Of a stretch of 64,000 nt of DNA, positions 34,708-43,214 are shown in pieces. Both the position numbers and the translations under genes were made by a program. The stretch is from Bradyrhizobium canariense (GTDB lineage: Bacteria > Pseudomonadota > Alphaproteobacteria > Rhizobiales > Xanthobacteraceae), in assembly GCF_019402665.1 (NCBI RefSeq), contig NZ_VSST01000007.1, positions 1 to 64,000 on the forward strand, given 5' to 3'. The notes beneath the pieces are model-generated. The model was not told the origin of the DNA. It saw only the letters and a program-made list of their open reading frames with translations, and did not search any database. Numbering within the stretch: position 1 is the stretch's first letter; every line of letters begins with the position of its first letter.

Positions 34708-35508
34708 TTACTCGCCGGGAGCCACTTCGTCGCTCGAGGCGGCCGGCGCGGCTTCGCGCTCGGGGCGCGGGCCATTCGGCCGGCGGCGTCGTCGCGGAAA
34801 GCGCTCGCCACCACCACCCTCGAAGCCGGCCTGGCCGGGCGCGCCACCGCTCACCTGCGGCTGCGGGCCGGTGATGAAGGAGGGCAGACGATCGACGCTG
34901 ACGGCCTCGGTGACGACGGGCTGGGGCTGGTTCAGCGGCAGCGGTTGCGGCTGGGGCTGGGGCTGATATTGCGGCTGCGGACGATGGTCGCGTTCGCGAT
35001 GCTCGCGCGGCTGCTGGTTGTCGCGCTGATAGTGGTTGTCGCGGGGCTGATGATCACGCGGTTGATGATCGCGCTGGCCGTCGCGGTCGCGCGTGAAGGG
35101 CGGCGGGGGCGGCTGTGGGACAAAACCCGGCTCCTGGCCGAAGTTCGAGAAATTCTCGCCATCGTCCTCGCCGTCGTCGCCGCTGCTGTTGCTGATGGGC
35201 TCGTCGCCGCGTGGCTGCTGGTTCTGCCGGAACTGTTCCTGAGCCGTCGCGATCAGGCGAAAATAATGCTCGGCATGCTGGTAGTAGTTCTCGGCCGCAA
35301 CGGGGTCTCCGGAGGAGCGCGCGTCGCGCGCAAGCTGGAGATACTTTTCAGCAATATGCGAAGCCGTGCCGCGGATCTTGATGTCGGGTCCGTTGGACTC
35401 GTAGACCCGGGTCATCGGGTTCTGGCCGCGCCGGTTATTATTGTTGTTATTGTTATTATTATTGTTGTTGCGGTTGCGCATCCGCTGCTTGTTCTGACCG
35501 TTTCTCAT
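34708..35508 (-). CDS. DUF4167 family protein with poly-Asn run
   Basis: The 266-residue protein begins with a basic stretch and a pure run of twelve Asn at residues 14-25, then RRGQNP and the DUF4167 helices (about 30-105: RVYESNGPDIKIRGTASHIA, then EKYLQLARDARSSGDPVAAE). A long His/Gln/Pro/Asp/Arg low-complexity tail (for example RDHQPRDHQPRDN) fills the rest. The domain is widespread in alphaproteobacteria and of unknown function; composition suggests RNA or chromatin association, but that is inference. It ends the prfA-prmC-DUF4167 order on the minus strand. Confidence 0.8.
   Translation of the reverse strand: MRNGQNKQRMRNRNNNNNNNNNNNNRRGQNPMTRVYESNGPDIKIRGTASHIAEKYLQLARDARSSGDPVAAENYYQHAEHYFRLIATAQEQFRQNQQPRGDEPISNSSGDDGEDDGENFSNFGQEPGFVPQPPPPPFTRDRDGQRDHQPRDHQPRDNHYQRDNQQPREHRERDHRPQPQYQPQPQPQPLPLNQPQPVVTEAVSVDRLPSFITGPQPQVSGGAPGQAGFEGGGGERFPRRRRRPNGPRPEREAAPAASSDEVAPGE
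35429..35476. repeat. Trinucleotide (TTG/TTA) microsatellite encoding poly-Asn
   Basis: The plus strand has about twelve TTG/TTA units (AAC/AAT codons on the minus strand) in a run. Mixed codon use rather than a single repeated triplet indicates selection or repeated slippage; length differences between strains would be expected. Confidence 0.75.
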
Positions 35509-35970
35509 GTCCTGCCTTTAATTCCAGCCCTAAAGGTTGCACGCATTACTGATTGCCGAGAGTGACCTGATGACAGCGGTTCACATCGCTTGCGCGCAAC
35601 CGCACGCAAGAGCGGATTGATCCCTGCCGATGTTCGTCGACCGTCGCGTTCAACAAAAGACGCGTTCCCCACCGCCAGCATCCATCGCCAGCGAACCCAT
35701 TCATATCGCCTGCCGAAACAAGCCCTGCTTTGTTGCGTAAGTCTTCAAGCGCAATATCAGGCTTTCGTTCACGTTGCGGTCGGTAAGCAGCGCAGCTCAA
35801 ATGGCCATCGCGCTCAACAGGACCTGCGGCTTGGAACCATTATCAGTAAGCTCTCGCCCGAGAGCCCGGCTTTCGCCCGTAGGTCTACGGGGCCGGCACC
35901 GATGTGTTGATCGGAAGGTAGTCGTTCCCAAGGGATATTCCAAGAGGTTTTTTGCAGCCCAATCCGGCTT
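35509..35970. other. 462-base gap between DUF4167 and prmC
   Basis: This gap contains the promoter region for DUF4167 at its left end and the 3' end of prmC at its right. Its open frames lack third-position G/C bias, and no tRNA, tmRNA, 4.5S RNA or RNase P landmark was seen. It is unusually long for a block of conserved genes and might hold an unannotated RNA. Confidence 0.45.
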
Positions 35971-36876
35971 TTATGGGGGCATTTTCCGGGCCGAAACCGC
36001 CCGGGGAATGCCCGCCAGATCGGCCTTGGGCGGCCTGTCCACGACTAACGCGGCAGCAATCATCAAGGTTTCAATATTTCGGGCCTGGCCCTGTCCGGCC
36101 TCGACGATCAGTGCTCCGCCGGGGGCGAGACGTTCGCTCGCCTGCGGGATCAGGGCGCGATAGGCGTCGTAACCGTCATTGCCGCCGTCGAGCGCCAGAT
36201 GCGGATCGTGCTCGCGCACCTCGATGCTCAGTTTCGGAATTTCCGCCGACGGGATGTAGGGCGGGTTCGACACGACGAGGTCGAACGGGCCGCGGAGCGC
36301 CGCTGCATAGGAGCAGGCGACGAAGCTGGCGCGGTCGGCGAGGCCCAGAGCCGCGGCGTTGTCTCTGGCGGTCTTGAGCGCGGTCAGACTGAGATCGGTG
36401 CCGACGCCGAAGGCGCCGGGAATTTCGTGCAGCAACGCGAGCAGGATGGCGCCGGATCCGGTGCCGATATCGGCGATGCGCATCTGATGGGAGGCTTGCC
36501 GCTCGCGAAAGATTTCGAGTGCCAGCTCGACGACGGTCTCGGTGTCCGGCCGCGGCACCAGGGTGGCCTCGGACAGCTGGAACGGCAGGCCCCAGAATTC
36601 CCGGGCGCCGAGAATGCGGGCGACCGGCTCATGCGCGAGCCGGCGTTGCGCATATGCTTCCAGCCGCGCAGCCTCTTCAGGTGCGAGTTGCCGGGCCGCC
36701 TGCGTCACCATGCCGGTCAGATCAAGCCTCAGCGCAGCCCCGACGAGCAGGCGCGCATCGAGGGCGGGCTGCTCGATGCCGGCCGATTGCAGCCGTGCCG
36801 CAAGCGCGCGCCGCGCACTCTCGATGCTATGTCCGGGATCGAAATCTGTCGCCAATGGAACCATCCTGCCTGGCAT
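35971..36876 (-). CDS. prmC: Release-factor glutamine methyltransferase
   Basis: PrmC methylates the Gln of the GGQ motif in release factors RF1 and RF2. The protein (about 301 residues from ATG 36876; ATG 36864 is an alternative) has an N-terminal helical domain (AGIEQPALDARLLVGAAL), RIADIGTGSGAILLALL as SAM loop, and VVSNPPYIPS as the Asn/Gln-binding NPPY motif. The C-terminal extension after VEAGQGQA is slightly long. prmC is commonly next to prfA; here prfA is about 7 kb away on the same strand, with foreign-looking genes between. Confidence 0.92.
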   Translation of the reverse strand: MPGRMVPLATDFDPGHSIESARRALAARLQSAGIEQPALDARLLVGAALRLDLTGMVTQAARQLAPEEAARLEAYAQRRLAHEPVARILGAREFWGLPFQLSEATLVPRPDTETVVELALEIFRERQASHQMRIADIGTGSGAILLALLHEIPGAFGVGTDLSLTALKTARDNAAALGLADRASFVACSYAAALRGPFDLVVSNPPYIPSAEIPKLSIEVREHDPHLALDGGNDGYDAYRALIPQASERLAPGGALIVEAGQGQARNIETLMIAAALVVDRPPKADLAGIPRAVSARKMPP

Positions 36877-36953
36877 CGTGGATAGATCGGCTGGCTTGCT
36901 TGCGTCAACGGAAAGGAGCGCGTCAGATCCCGCCTCGCAATGAAGGAGGGTCC

Positions 36954-37373
36954 ATGACGCCCTACGACGATCAGAACGTCTTCGCAAAGATCCTGCGCGG
37001 CGAGGTCCCCTGCTTCGAGGTTTTCCGGGACGACCACAGCCTCGCCTTCCTCGATATCATGCCGCGTTCGCCCGGGCACACGCTGGTCGTTCCCCGGGCG
37101 CCGGCCCGCGGCATCCTCGACATCGCGGATGACGACCTCGCCGCGGTCGCCCGAACCGCCAAGCGAATCGCGATTGCCGCGATGAAGGCGTTCGACGCCG
37201 AGGGCATCATCCTTCAGCAGTTCAGCGAGCCCGCCAGCGGTCAGGTGATCTTTCACCTGCACATGCACGTCATGCCTGTCAGGGCCGGAATCGAGCTGCT
37301 GCCAGCGCAGACGCACAAGGAGGACATGACGGTGCTCGCCGCTCACGCCAGGCGAATGATCGCCGCACTCTAG
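36954..37373 (+). CDS. HIT-family nucleotide-binding protein
   Basis: The 139-residue protein carries the histidine-triad motif HLHMHVMP with His101, His103 and His105, and VPCFEVFRDDHSLAFLDIMP near the N-terminus. HIT enzymes hydrolyse nucleotide phosphoramidates or transfer nucleotides. ATG 36954 follows GAAGGAGG; longer upstream frames cross prmC. It is the first gene of the segment lying between prmC and prfA, and its stop overlaps the stop of the convergent livF by 4 bases. Confidence 0.88.
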   Translation: MTPYDDQNVFAKILRGEVPCFEVFRDDHSLAFLDIMPRSPGHTLVVPRAPARGILDIADDDLAAVARTAKRIAIAAMKAFDAEGIILQQFSEPASGQVIFHLHMHVMPVRAGIELLPAQTHKEDMTVLAAHARRMIAAL

Positions 37374-38068
37374 ACGCCGAGATAGCGCTGGAGCAGCTCC
37401 GGCTGGGCCTTAAGCTCCCGCGCCGGCCCCTCGTGCACGATGTGTCCGTTGTTGATGATGTAGATCCGCGTCGCCAGCGCCAGCGTCGCCGCCAAATTCT
37501 GCTCGACCAGTACGATGGTCTGGCCGGCGGCGGCGAGCTCGCGGCAGGCCTTGACGAGATCGTGGACGATGACGGGCGCGAGTCCTTCGAACGGCTCGTC
37601 CAGCAGCACGATCTTGGGATCGCGCACCAGCGCCCGCGCGATAGCGAGCATCTGCTGTTCGCCGCCGGACAGCTCGGTGCCGCGGTTGCTGCGCCGCTCC
37701 TTTAGCCGCGGAAACATCTCGTAAATGCGGTCGAGCGGCCAGCGTTTCGGCGCAGTGATGCCGGCGAGCAGGATATTCTCTTCCACCGACAGGCTGCCGA
37801 AGATGCGGCGTTCCTCGTGCACGAGCTGCATGCCGGCCTGGGCGATTCTGTGGCTCTTTCGCCCGGCGATATCAATGCCGTCGAACTTCACGCTGCCGCT
37901 ACGCGGCGTCACGACGCCCATCAGGCTCTTCAGCGTCGTGCTCTTGCCGGCGCCGTTGCGGCCGAGCAGCGCCACCACCTCATGACGCTCGACGCGCATA
38001 GCGACGTCGAACAGGATGTGGGAGTCGCCGTAATAGCTGTTCAGGCCGTTGACCTCGATCAGGCTCAT
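37370..38068 (-). CDS. Branched-chain amino acid-type ABC transporter ATPase (LivF)
   Basis: The 232-residue ATPase has Walker A GRNGAGKST, signature LSGGEQQMLAIARAL and Walker B KIVLLDEPFEG, with the short LivF-type ending (LLQRYLGV). It energises a HAAT-family importer together with the fused LivM-LivG protein, LivH and a substrate-binding protein, all on the minus strand. Its start overlaps the stop of the fusion gene by 4 bases (ATGA), so the genes are one operon. Confidence 0.9.
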   Translation of the reverse strand: MSLIEVNGLNSYYGDSHILFDVAMRVERHEVVALLGRNGAGKSTTLKSLMGVVTPRSGSVKFDGIDIAGRKSHRIAQAGMQLVHEERRIFGSLSVEENILLAGITAPKRWPLDRIYEMFPRLKERRSNRGTELSGGEQQMLAIARALVRDPKIVLLDEPFEGLAPVIVHDLVKACRELAAAGQTIVLVEQNLAATLALATRIYIINNGHIVHEGPARELKAQPELLQRYLGV

Positions 38069-39912
38069 GCGGCGATCTCTCCGTGAACTCCGCCGAGATA
38101 GGCTTCCTGCACGGCAGCGTTGGCCTTGATTTCCTCCGGCGTGCCGTCAAGTAGCACCTTGCCTTCCTGGAGCACCGTCACGCGCTCGACCAGCTCGAAC
38201 AGCGAATCCATGTCGTGGTCGATGATGATCATGGTGCGCCCGCGCGCGATCGATTTGAGCAGCTTGACAGTCTCGACGCGCTCGCGTGGGCTCATGCCCG
38301 CAAGCGGTTCGTCGAGCAGCAGCAGGCGCGGCGAGGTGGCGAGCGCGAGCCCGATTTCCAGTCTGCGCTTCTCGCCATAGGCGAGCTCGGATACCGGCGT
38401 GTCGGCCCGGCGGCTCAAATTGACGAGGGCAAGCGTGTGCTCCACCTGCTCCGTCAAGCCTTTGACGCTGGAGAGCTTGCGGAACAGGTCGAGCCGGAAT
38501 TTTCCACGCAGCTCGGCCAGCGCGGCGATCGTCAGGTTCTGCCGCACCGTCAACCCGGTGAAGAGCTGGTTGACCTGGTAGCTCTTGGTGAGGCCGAGCT
38601 GGCAGACCTCGGTGATCTTTAATCCCGTGATGTCGCGCCCCTCGAACACGATCTGGCCGGAGCTCGGCGCGATCTCGCAGGTCAGCATTTTGAAGAAGGT
38701 CGATTTGCCGGCGCCGTTGGGGCCGATAATCCCGCGCAGCTCGCCCTGATTGACGCTGAAATCGATGTCGCTGTTGGCGACGAGGCCGCCATAGCGTTTG
38801 GTCAGGCCGGTGGCCTTCAGGATCGGCCCGGAATAGGCGGGATGCTCGACTTCCTTGGCCTGCATCGGAGCCGGTGGGGGTTGCAGCGCGGCCGCGGCGT
38901 CAGCGGCCTCCTGGTCCATCTCCGCGTCCGTCTGCTTTCGCTTTCCCGAGACGAGGCGGTAGAGATCGGCAAGACCGCCGATGATGCCGCCGCGCAGGAA
39001 GCAGACCAGCAGCACGAAAACGACGCCGAGCACCAGCTTCCAGGCCGCGCCGAGGCCGAGCGCCGACTGGAGGAAGTCCTGAAGGAAGAGCCAAACGGTT
39101 GCGCCGACCAGCGGTCCGAACAACGTTCCCCTGCCGCCGATGGCCGTCTGCATCACGAGCTGGCCCGAGGTGTCGAAGGTGAAGGCGTCGGGCGGCATGA
39201 AAGCTTGGAGCACGCCGAGCAGTCCGCCGGCGAAGCCCGCATAAGCGGCTGCGATCACGAAGGCGGTCAGCTTGTAGCCATGGATGTTGTGGCCGACGGC
39301 CGTGGCGCGCAGCGGATTGTCGCGGATCGCACTCAGAATCGCGCCGACCGGCGAGCGCACGATCCTGAGGGCGATGACGACGCCGACGAAGTAGCACAGC
39401 GCGATGAACTGATAGAGCGACCAGCCATCGGTGAAGTGGATGGTGGTCAAGCCGAGATCGAAGCTCGGCGTCGGCACGCCGGGCAGGCCGTTTTCGCCGC
39501 CGGTGAAATCGGAAAGCGGATTGAACTCGACGAAGAAGAACACTTCCGCGATCGCCACGGTGATCATCGCGAAGTAGATGCCGGTGCGGCGCAACGCGAT
39601 CAGGCCGATCAGATAGCCGGTCGCGGCGGCCGCGATCATGCCGATGACCAGCGCACCCAGCACGTTGCCGAAGCCCGCGCGCGTCAGCAGGTAGGCGGCG
39701 ACGAAGCCGCCGGTGCCGTAGAAGGCGGACTGGCCGAACGAGAGCAGGCCGGTGAAACCGAACAGGATGTCGAAGCCGAGCCCGAACAGGCCCCAGACCA
39801 GGATCCTGTTCACGGTGTTCGGCGCGAAGCCGAGATGAGGCAGCACGAAGGGGGCTGCGATCAAGCCGATCGCAGTCAGGGCTTCGATCAGGAACGGGCG
39901 TTGCTTGAGCAT
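38065..39912 (-). CDS. Fused LivM permease - LivG ATPase
   Basis: The 615-residue protein joins two subunits that are usually separate. Residues about 1-320 are a LivM-type permease (about 8-10 membrane segments, GLFGLGFDILFGFTGLLSFG near the start, FGPLVGATVWLF near 280). A charged Ala/Pro-rich linker (about 325-360) follows, then a LivG ATPase (about 362-615) with GPNGAGKSTFFKML, LAYGEKRRLEIGLAL and LLLLDEPLAGMSP. The order, membrane part first, is that of known permease-ATPase fusions in this family. The fixed 1:1 stoichiometry is the main functional consequence. Confidence 0.9.
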   Translation of the reverse strand: MLKQRPFLIEALTAIGLIAAPFVLPHLGFAPNTVNRILVWGLFGLGFDILFGFTGLLSFGQSAFYGTGGFVAAYLLTRAGFGNVLGALVIGMIAAAATGYLIGLIALRRTGIYFAMITVAIAEVFFFVEFNPLSDFTGGENGLPGVPTPSFDLGLTTIHFTDGWSLYQFIALCYFVGVVIALRIVRSPVGAILSAIRDNPLRATAVGHNIHGYKLTAFVIAAAYAGFAGGLLGVLQAFMPPDAFTFDTSGQLVMQTAIGGRGTLFGPLVGATVWLFLQDFLQSALGLGAAWKLVLGVVFVLLVCFLRGGIIGGLADLYRLVSGKRKQTDAEMDQEAADAAAALQPPPAPMQAKEVEHPAYSGPILKATGLTKRYGGLVANSDIDFSVNQGELRGIIGPNGAGKSTFFKMLTCEIAPSSGQIVFEGRDITGLKITEVCQLGLTKSYQVNQLFTGLTVRQNLTIAALAELRGKFRLDLFRKLSSVKGLTEQVEHTLALVNLSRRADTPVSELAYGEKRRLEIGLALATSPRLLLLDEPLAGMSPRERVETVKLLKSIARGRTMIIIDHDMDSLFELVERVTVLQEGKVLLDGTPEEIKANAAVQEAYLGGVHGEIAA

Positions 39913-39923
39913 CAGGTGATCGC

Positions 39924-40799
39924 TTACTCGCGGCCCTGGACGCCGAGCAGGCCATGCGGTCGTACCACGAGTACGAGCGTCATCGCCGCAAACAGCATCA
40001 CATAGGCATAGCCGGGGTTGAACATGGAGGTGACGCTGATGATCTCGCCGGCGATCAGGCCGCCGAGAATTGCGCCCGGGAACGAACCGACGCCGCCGAT
40101 CACCACCACCACGAAGGTCTGGACCAGGATGTCGTCACCGATGCCCGGTGTCAGCGACACCACCGGCGCGTTGACGATGCCGGCAAAACCGGCGGCCATT
40201 GCGCCGATGCCGAACACCACCATGAAGACGCGATAGACATTGATGCCGAGCGAATCGACCATCACCGAATCCTCGATGCCGGCGCGCACAATCATGCCCA
40301 GCCGGGTCCGGTAGAGGACGATGAACAGTGCGCCGAGCGCGACCGCGACGATGCCGACGACGGCCAGGCGGTAGGTCGGATAGAACATGAAGCCGAGATT
40401 GGTGATGCCCTGGAATAGCGCCGGCGGCGGCACCAGCTGCGACTGGCTCGAGAAGATCAGGCGCACGAGCTCGACGAAACAGATGCCGAGCCCGAACGTC
40501 ACGAGCAGCTGATCCTCGTGCGGACGATGATAGAAATGGCGGATGATGACGCGTTCCATGAGAACGCCGAGCAGCATCACGAACAGCGAGCCCGCGATCA
40601 CCGCAAGGATGAACGATTCCGTGTACTGATAAGCGACGAAGCCGGCATAGCCGCCGATCATGAACATCGCGCCGTGCGCGAGGTTGAGCACGCCGAGCGT
40701 GCCGTAAATGATGGTCAGGCCGGAGCTGATCAGCGCGAGCAGGGCGCCGAGCGCGAGCCCGTTGAAAAGCTGTGAAACGAGGTTGGGCCAACTTATCAT
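39924..40799 (-). CDS. Branched-chain amino acid-type ABC transporter permease (LivH)
   Basis: The 291-residue inner-membrane protein has about 8 hydrophobic segments and LivH motifs: LALGALLALISSGLTIIYGTL, then LGVLNLAHGAMFMIGGYAGF, and the permease loop VVVIGGVGSFPGAILGGLIAGE near 225. It pairs with the fused LivM-LivG. It lies 11 bases upstream of the fusion gene in the operon order and 99 bases after the substrate-binding protein gene. Confidence 0.92.
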   Translation of the reverse strand: MISWPNLVSQLFNGLALGALLALISSGLTIIYGTLGVLNLAHGAMFMIGGYAGFVAYQYTESFILAVIAGSLFVMLLGVLMERVIIRHFYHRPHEDQLLVTFGLGICFVELVRLIFSSQSQLVPPPALFQGITNLGFMFYPTYRLAVVGIVAVALGALFIVLYRTRLGMIVRAGIEDSVMVDSLGINVYRVFMVVFGIGAMAAGFAGIVNAPVVSLTPGIGDDILVQTFVVVVIGGVGSFPGAILGGLIAGEIISVTSMFNPGYAYVMLFAAMTLVLVVRPHGLLGVQGRE

Positions 40800-40898
40800 G
40801 CGACAATCGCTGCTGTGGCGCGCGAGGGTGCGCGTCCAAAAAGGGTGACGCCGCAGGACCGGAGTGCAGTCCGCGGCGTCACAGGAATTAGCGAGGTC

Positions 40899-42233
40899 TC
40901 AGCTGTAGTCGCCGAGATGGCAGCCGAAGGCGTCGGGCTTCTGCATCAGGCCCTCACCCGGGACAATCTCGACGACATCGTACCAGTCTTCCTTGTTCTT
41001 CATGTCCTTTTGCTGCTTGCCCTTGACGATGATCACCGGGCGAACGCACTGATGGTCCTCGGGACGGTAATGCACGTCGCCGACGAGAGAGGGGATCGTC
41101 TCGCCTTTCTCGTAGGCCTTGATCACGTCGGGCGGACTGAAGCTGCCGGCCTGCTCGCACATGTGCGCCCAATGCGCGAAGCTGACATAGGCGTTCTCCG
41201 CGCCCCATTCGGGCTTGTAGCCGTACTTCTTCTCGAAGGCTTCGTTGAAAATCTTGGCCAGCGGGAATTTGTCTTCGATGGTCCACCAATAGTCGGTGGC
41301 GGCGTAGACGCCTTGCATCAGGCCGCCGGTCTCGCGCGCAATGAAAGGCACCTGGTAGGGGACGACCAGCTTCATCTTGTCGAGCACGCCGAACTGCTTG
41401 GCTTGCTGGGTCGACAGCACGGCGTCGTGGCCCCAGTTGACGTTGATGAGCACGTCGGCGCCGGAATTCGCGACGTTCAGCAGGTACGAGGAGTAGTCGG
41501 GGGCGCCGAGCGGGGCGACCTGGTTGGTCACGGTGGTCCAGCCGGCCGTCGCGAGGAAGTCCTGCATCGACTTGGTAACGGTGTGGCCGTAGGTGTAGTC
41601 GGGCGTCAGATACGCCGCCTTCTTGCCCTTGCCGAACTCACGTACCATCACCGGGCCGATCGCTGCAGCCGCAGTCTGGCCGTAGAAGTTCTGGCGAAAG
41701 CCGTAGCGGACGCAATCCTTGCCAGTGGTGTCGTTCGAGCCGGAAATGCCGCATACGAAAATCACATGTTCGCGCTGGGCGAGCTTGTTCAGCGCCACCG
41801 CAACGGCGCTCGACGTGCCGCCGGTGATCATGATCGCCTTGTTCTCGCTGATGAAGCGCTGCTGCGCCTGCACCGCCTCGTTCGGCTTGGCCGCGGAATC
41901 GGCGACGCCGAACTTCAGCTCCTTGCCGAGCACGCCCTTGCTGGTCTTGGGCGAGATCTTCTTGATCAGCTCATGGCCGTCATTGATGTGCTCGATCGCG
42001 AGCTGGTAGCCCTTGAGCTCGTCTTCACCCTGCACGGCATAGGTGCCGGTGCGCGGCACTGAGATGCCGATGAAGGCGGTGGAGCCCGAAACCCCCGCGG
42101 GGTAGGAGCCGATCGCCGGCTTGTCCTCGGCAAACGCCGGCATTCCCGGCAGTACCGCGCCGCCGATGAGGCCCGCGGTGGTCTGAAGCAGGCCACGGCG
42201 CGAGAGGCCGCGGCGGACGAGATTGTCAGTCAT
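40899..42233 (-). CDS. ABC transporter substrate-binding protein, Tat-type signal
   Basis: The 444-residue protein begins with a twin-arginine leader (LSRRGLLQTTAGLIGGAV, then LPGMPAFA), then a type I periplasmic-binding fold (STAFIGISVPRTGTYAVQGE; SAVAVALNKLAQREHVIFVC; GADVLINVNWGHDAVLS). The C-terminal half (YRPEDHQCVRPVIIVKGKQQ) is less typical. It captures the substrate for the LivFGMH importer. ATG 42233 has CGGAGG upstream; the frame extends further without a ribosome site. The ligand may be an amino acid, amide or other small organic acid; it cannot be told from sequence. Confidence 0.9.
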   Translation of the reverse strand: MTDNLVRRGLSRRGLLQTTAGLIGGAVLPGMPAFAEDKPAIGSYPAGVSGSTAFIGISVPRTGTYAVQGEDELKGYQLAIEHINDGHELIKKISPKTSKGVLGKELKFGVADSAAKPNEAVQAQQRFISENKAIMITGGTSSAVAVALNKLAQREHVIFVCGISGSNDTTGKDCVRYGFRQNFYGQTAAAAIGPVMVREFGKGKKAAYLTPDYTYGHTVTKSMQDFLATAGWTTVTNQVAPLGAPDYSSYLLNVANSGADVLINVNWGHDAVLSTQQAKQFGVLDKMKLVVPYQVPFIARETGGLMQGVYAATDYWWTIEDKFPLAKIFNEAFEKKYGYKPEWGAENAYVSFAHWAHMCEQAGSFSPPDVIKAYEKGETIPSLVGDVHYRPEDHQCVRPVIIVKGKQQKDMKNKEDWYDVVEIVPGEGLMQKPDAFGCHLGDYS

Positions 42234-42422
42234 GATCGTTTCCTCCGAACATCGTTGTTGTTTGCAGGCAAAGCACGACCTGTCCGGCGGCGGCCGGCCT
42301 CGAGGGCCTGCCCGCGCCGGGCACGTCACATCCGCGTGTAGCTCCTGGGCGCAAGCATTGCTTGTGAACGCCTTCTGTCAATTTCGCCTTTGGTCGAACG
42401 CCGAAAATTATCTCGTGAAAAC

Positions 42423-42439
42423 ATATCGTATCACGATAT
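42423..42439. promoter_or_regulatory. Palindromic operator-like site ATATCGT-ATC-ACGATAT
   Basis: ATATCGT and ACGATAT form perfect 7-base arms with a 3-base spacer in an AT-rich stretch between the divergent substrate-binding protein gene and the alphaCTD-like gene. It is the obvious operator of this cassette, and the MarR-type gene downstream is a natural candidate to bind it. Confidence 0.6.
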
Positions 42440-42484
42440 ATATTAGCCTTTGTGAGTACGAGGCTGGCGGGTTCGGCGAGAAAA

Positions 42485-42961
42485 ATGGCGCGGCAGACGA
42501 CAGTGGCGGGTACCCGGAAGCGACGGTCATGGCCGCAAGGTGCGGGGCGGCAGGAGGCGGCGTGGCCGGTGGAAGAGGCGAACGGGCAGCGGGCGACACC
42601 GCAATCCGGCGATGCGTCGCGCATGCCGGATCCGCGTAATTGGCCGGCCGGCCGGCGCGGGCCCGCCGTCGGCCCCGCTCAGGCGAAGCGCGCACCCGGT
42701 CCGATGCAGAAGCTGAGCGTGCGCGCCCAGAACGTCCTCAAGGAGCTCGCGGTCGAGCTCACTGCCGAGCAGCCGCCGAAGGGGAATTGGTCGCCCTCGC
42801 GCGAGTTGCTGCTTGCGCTGACGGCCGAACGCCTCGCGACCGCGCGCAATTGCGGTCCTCACACGATGAGGGAAATCATCGACTGGGCGCAGGGCTGTGG
42901 CGTGACGATCAAGCCGGTGATCCCGCCCGGAGGCTCGCTGTCGCAGATGTGGGCGAGTTGA
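42485..42961 (+). CDS. Protein with RpoA alphaCTD-like helix-hairpin-helix domain
   Basis: The 158-residue protein has a basic low-complexity N-terminus (RKRRSWPQG, then GRRGPAVGPAQAKRAPGP) and, from about residue 80, a domain reading MQKLSVRAQNVLKELAVEL, then LLALTAERLATARNCGPHTM and REIIDWAQGCGVTIKP. That resembles the C-terminal domain of RNA polymerase alpha (LSVRxxNxLKxx...L..xxELLKxxNxGxKxLxEI...L...GL), but here in a separate short protein. The start could also be GTG 42452. The role is unknown; direct effects on transcription are an inference from the fold. Confidence 0.6.
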   Translation: MARQTTVAGTRKRRSWPQGAGRQEAAWPVEEANGQRATPQSGDASRMPDPRNWPAGRRGPAVGPAQAKRAPGPMQKLSVRAQNVLKELAVELTAEQPPKGNWSPSRELLLALTAERLATARNCGPHTMREIIDWAQGCGVTIKPVIPPGGSLSQMWAS

Positions 42962-43101
42962 TTGGCAATGCATCCGCGGGTGCCTTGACCAGCGCCGAGA
43001 TTGCCGGCGCGCTGCAGCGCTCGATCCGGCGGAAAAGCGTCCGCATCCCGATCGCGTTCCAGGTCATCCTGGTGAAGATCCTGCTGTCCAGCTTCGAATA
43101 G
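42958..43101 (+). CDS. Tiny ORF overlapping the previous stop (TTGA)
   Basis: TTG 42958 overlaps the TGA of the alphaCTD-like gene and opens 47 codons to TAG 43101. Nearly all third positions after the first few codons are G or C, like real genes here, and the peptide (LTSAEIAGALQRSIRRKSVR, then IPIAFQVILVKILLSSFE) is helical with a basic HTH-like start and a hydrophobic end. It might be a translationally coupled small protein, or the displaced C-terminus of the preceding protein after a frameshift. I do not recognise it. Confidence 0.4.
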   Translation: MIGNASAGALTSAEIAGALQRSIRRKSVRIPIAFQVILVKILLSSFE

Positions 43102-43214
43102 ATCGACGGATAGCTGTGTATCCGGAGTTCCCGCTGGTTGGTCCCGGCGCTGCTGCTTGCTACTTTTGGCTGGGCTGCCCGCGTTGCCGAGTGGCAAGAA
43201 CGGAGGGGCACGGC

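Noticed and set aside
35429..35476. The TTG/TTA repeat as a CRISPR-like or phase-variation array
   Set aside because: It is within a coding region, made of triplets, and has no spacers; it encodes poly-Asn.
36519..36953. N-terminal extension of the HIT protein
   Set aside because: It overlaps prmC in antisense and lacks a start signal; GAAGGAGG precedes ATG 36954.
38842..42062. Long plus-strand frames (38842-40005 and 40815-42062) opposite the liv genes
   Set aside because: They lie opposite unmistakable permease and binding-protein genes and have repetitive Asp/His/Arg composition typical of shadows.
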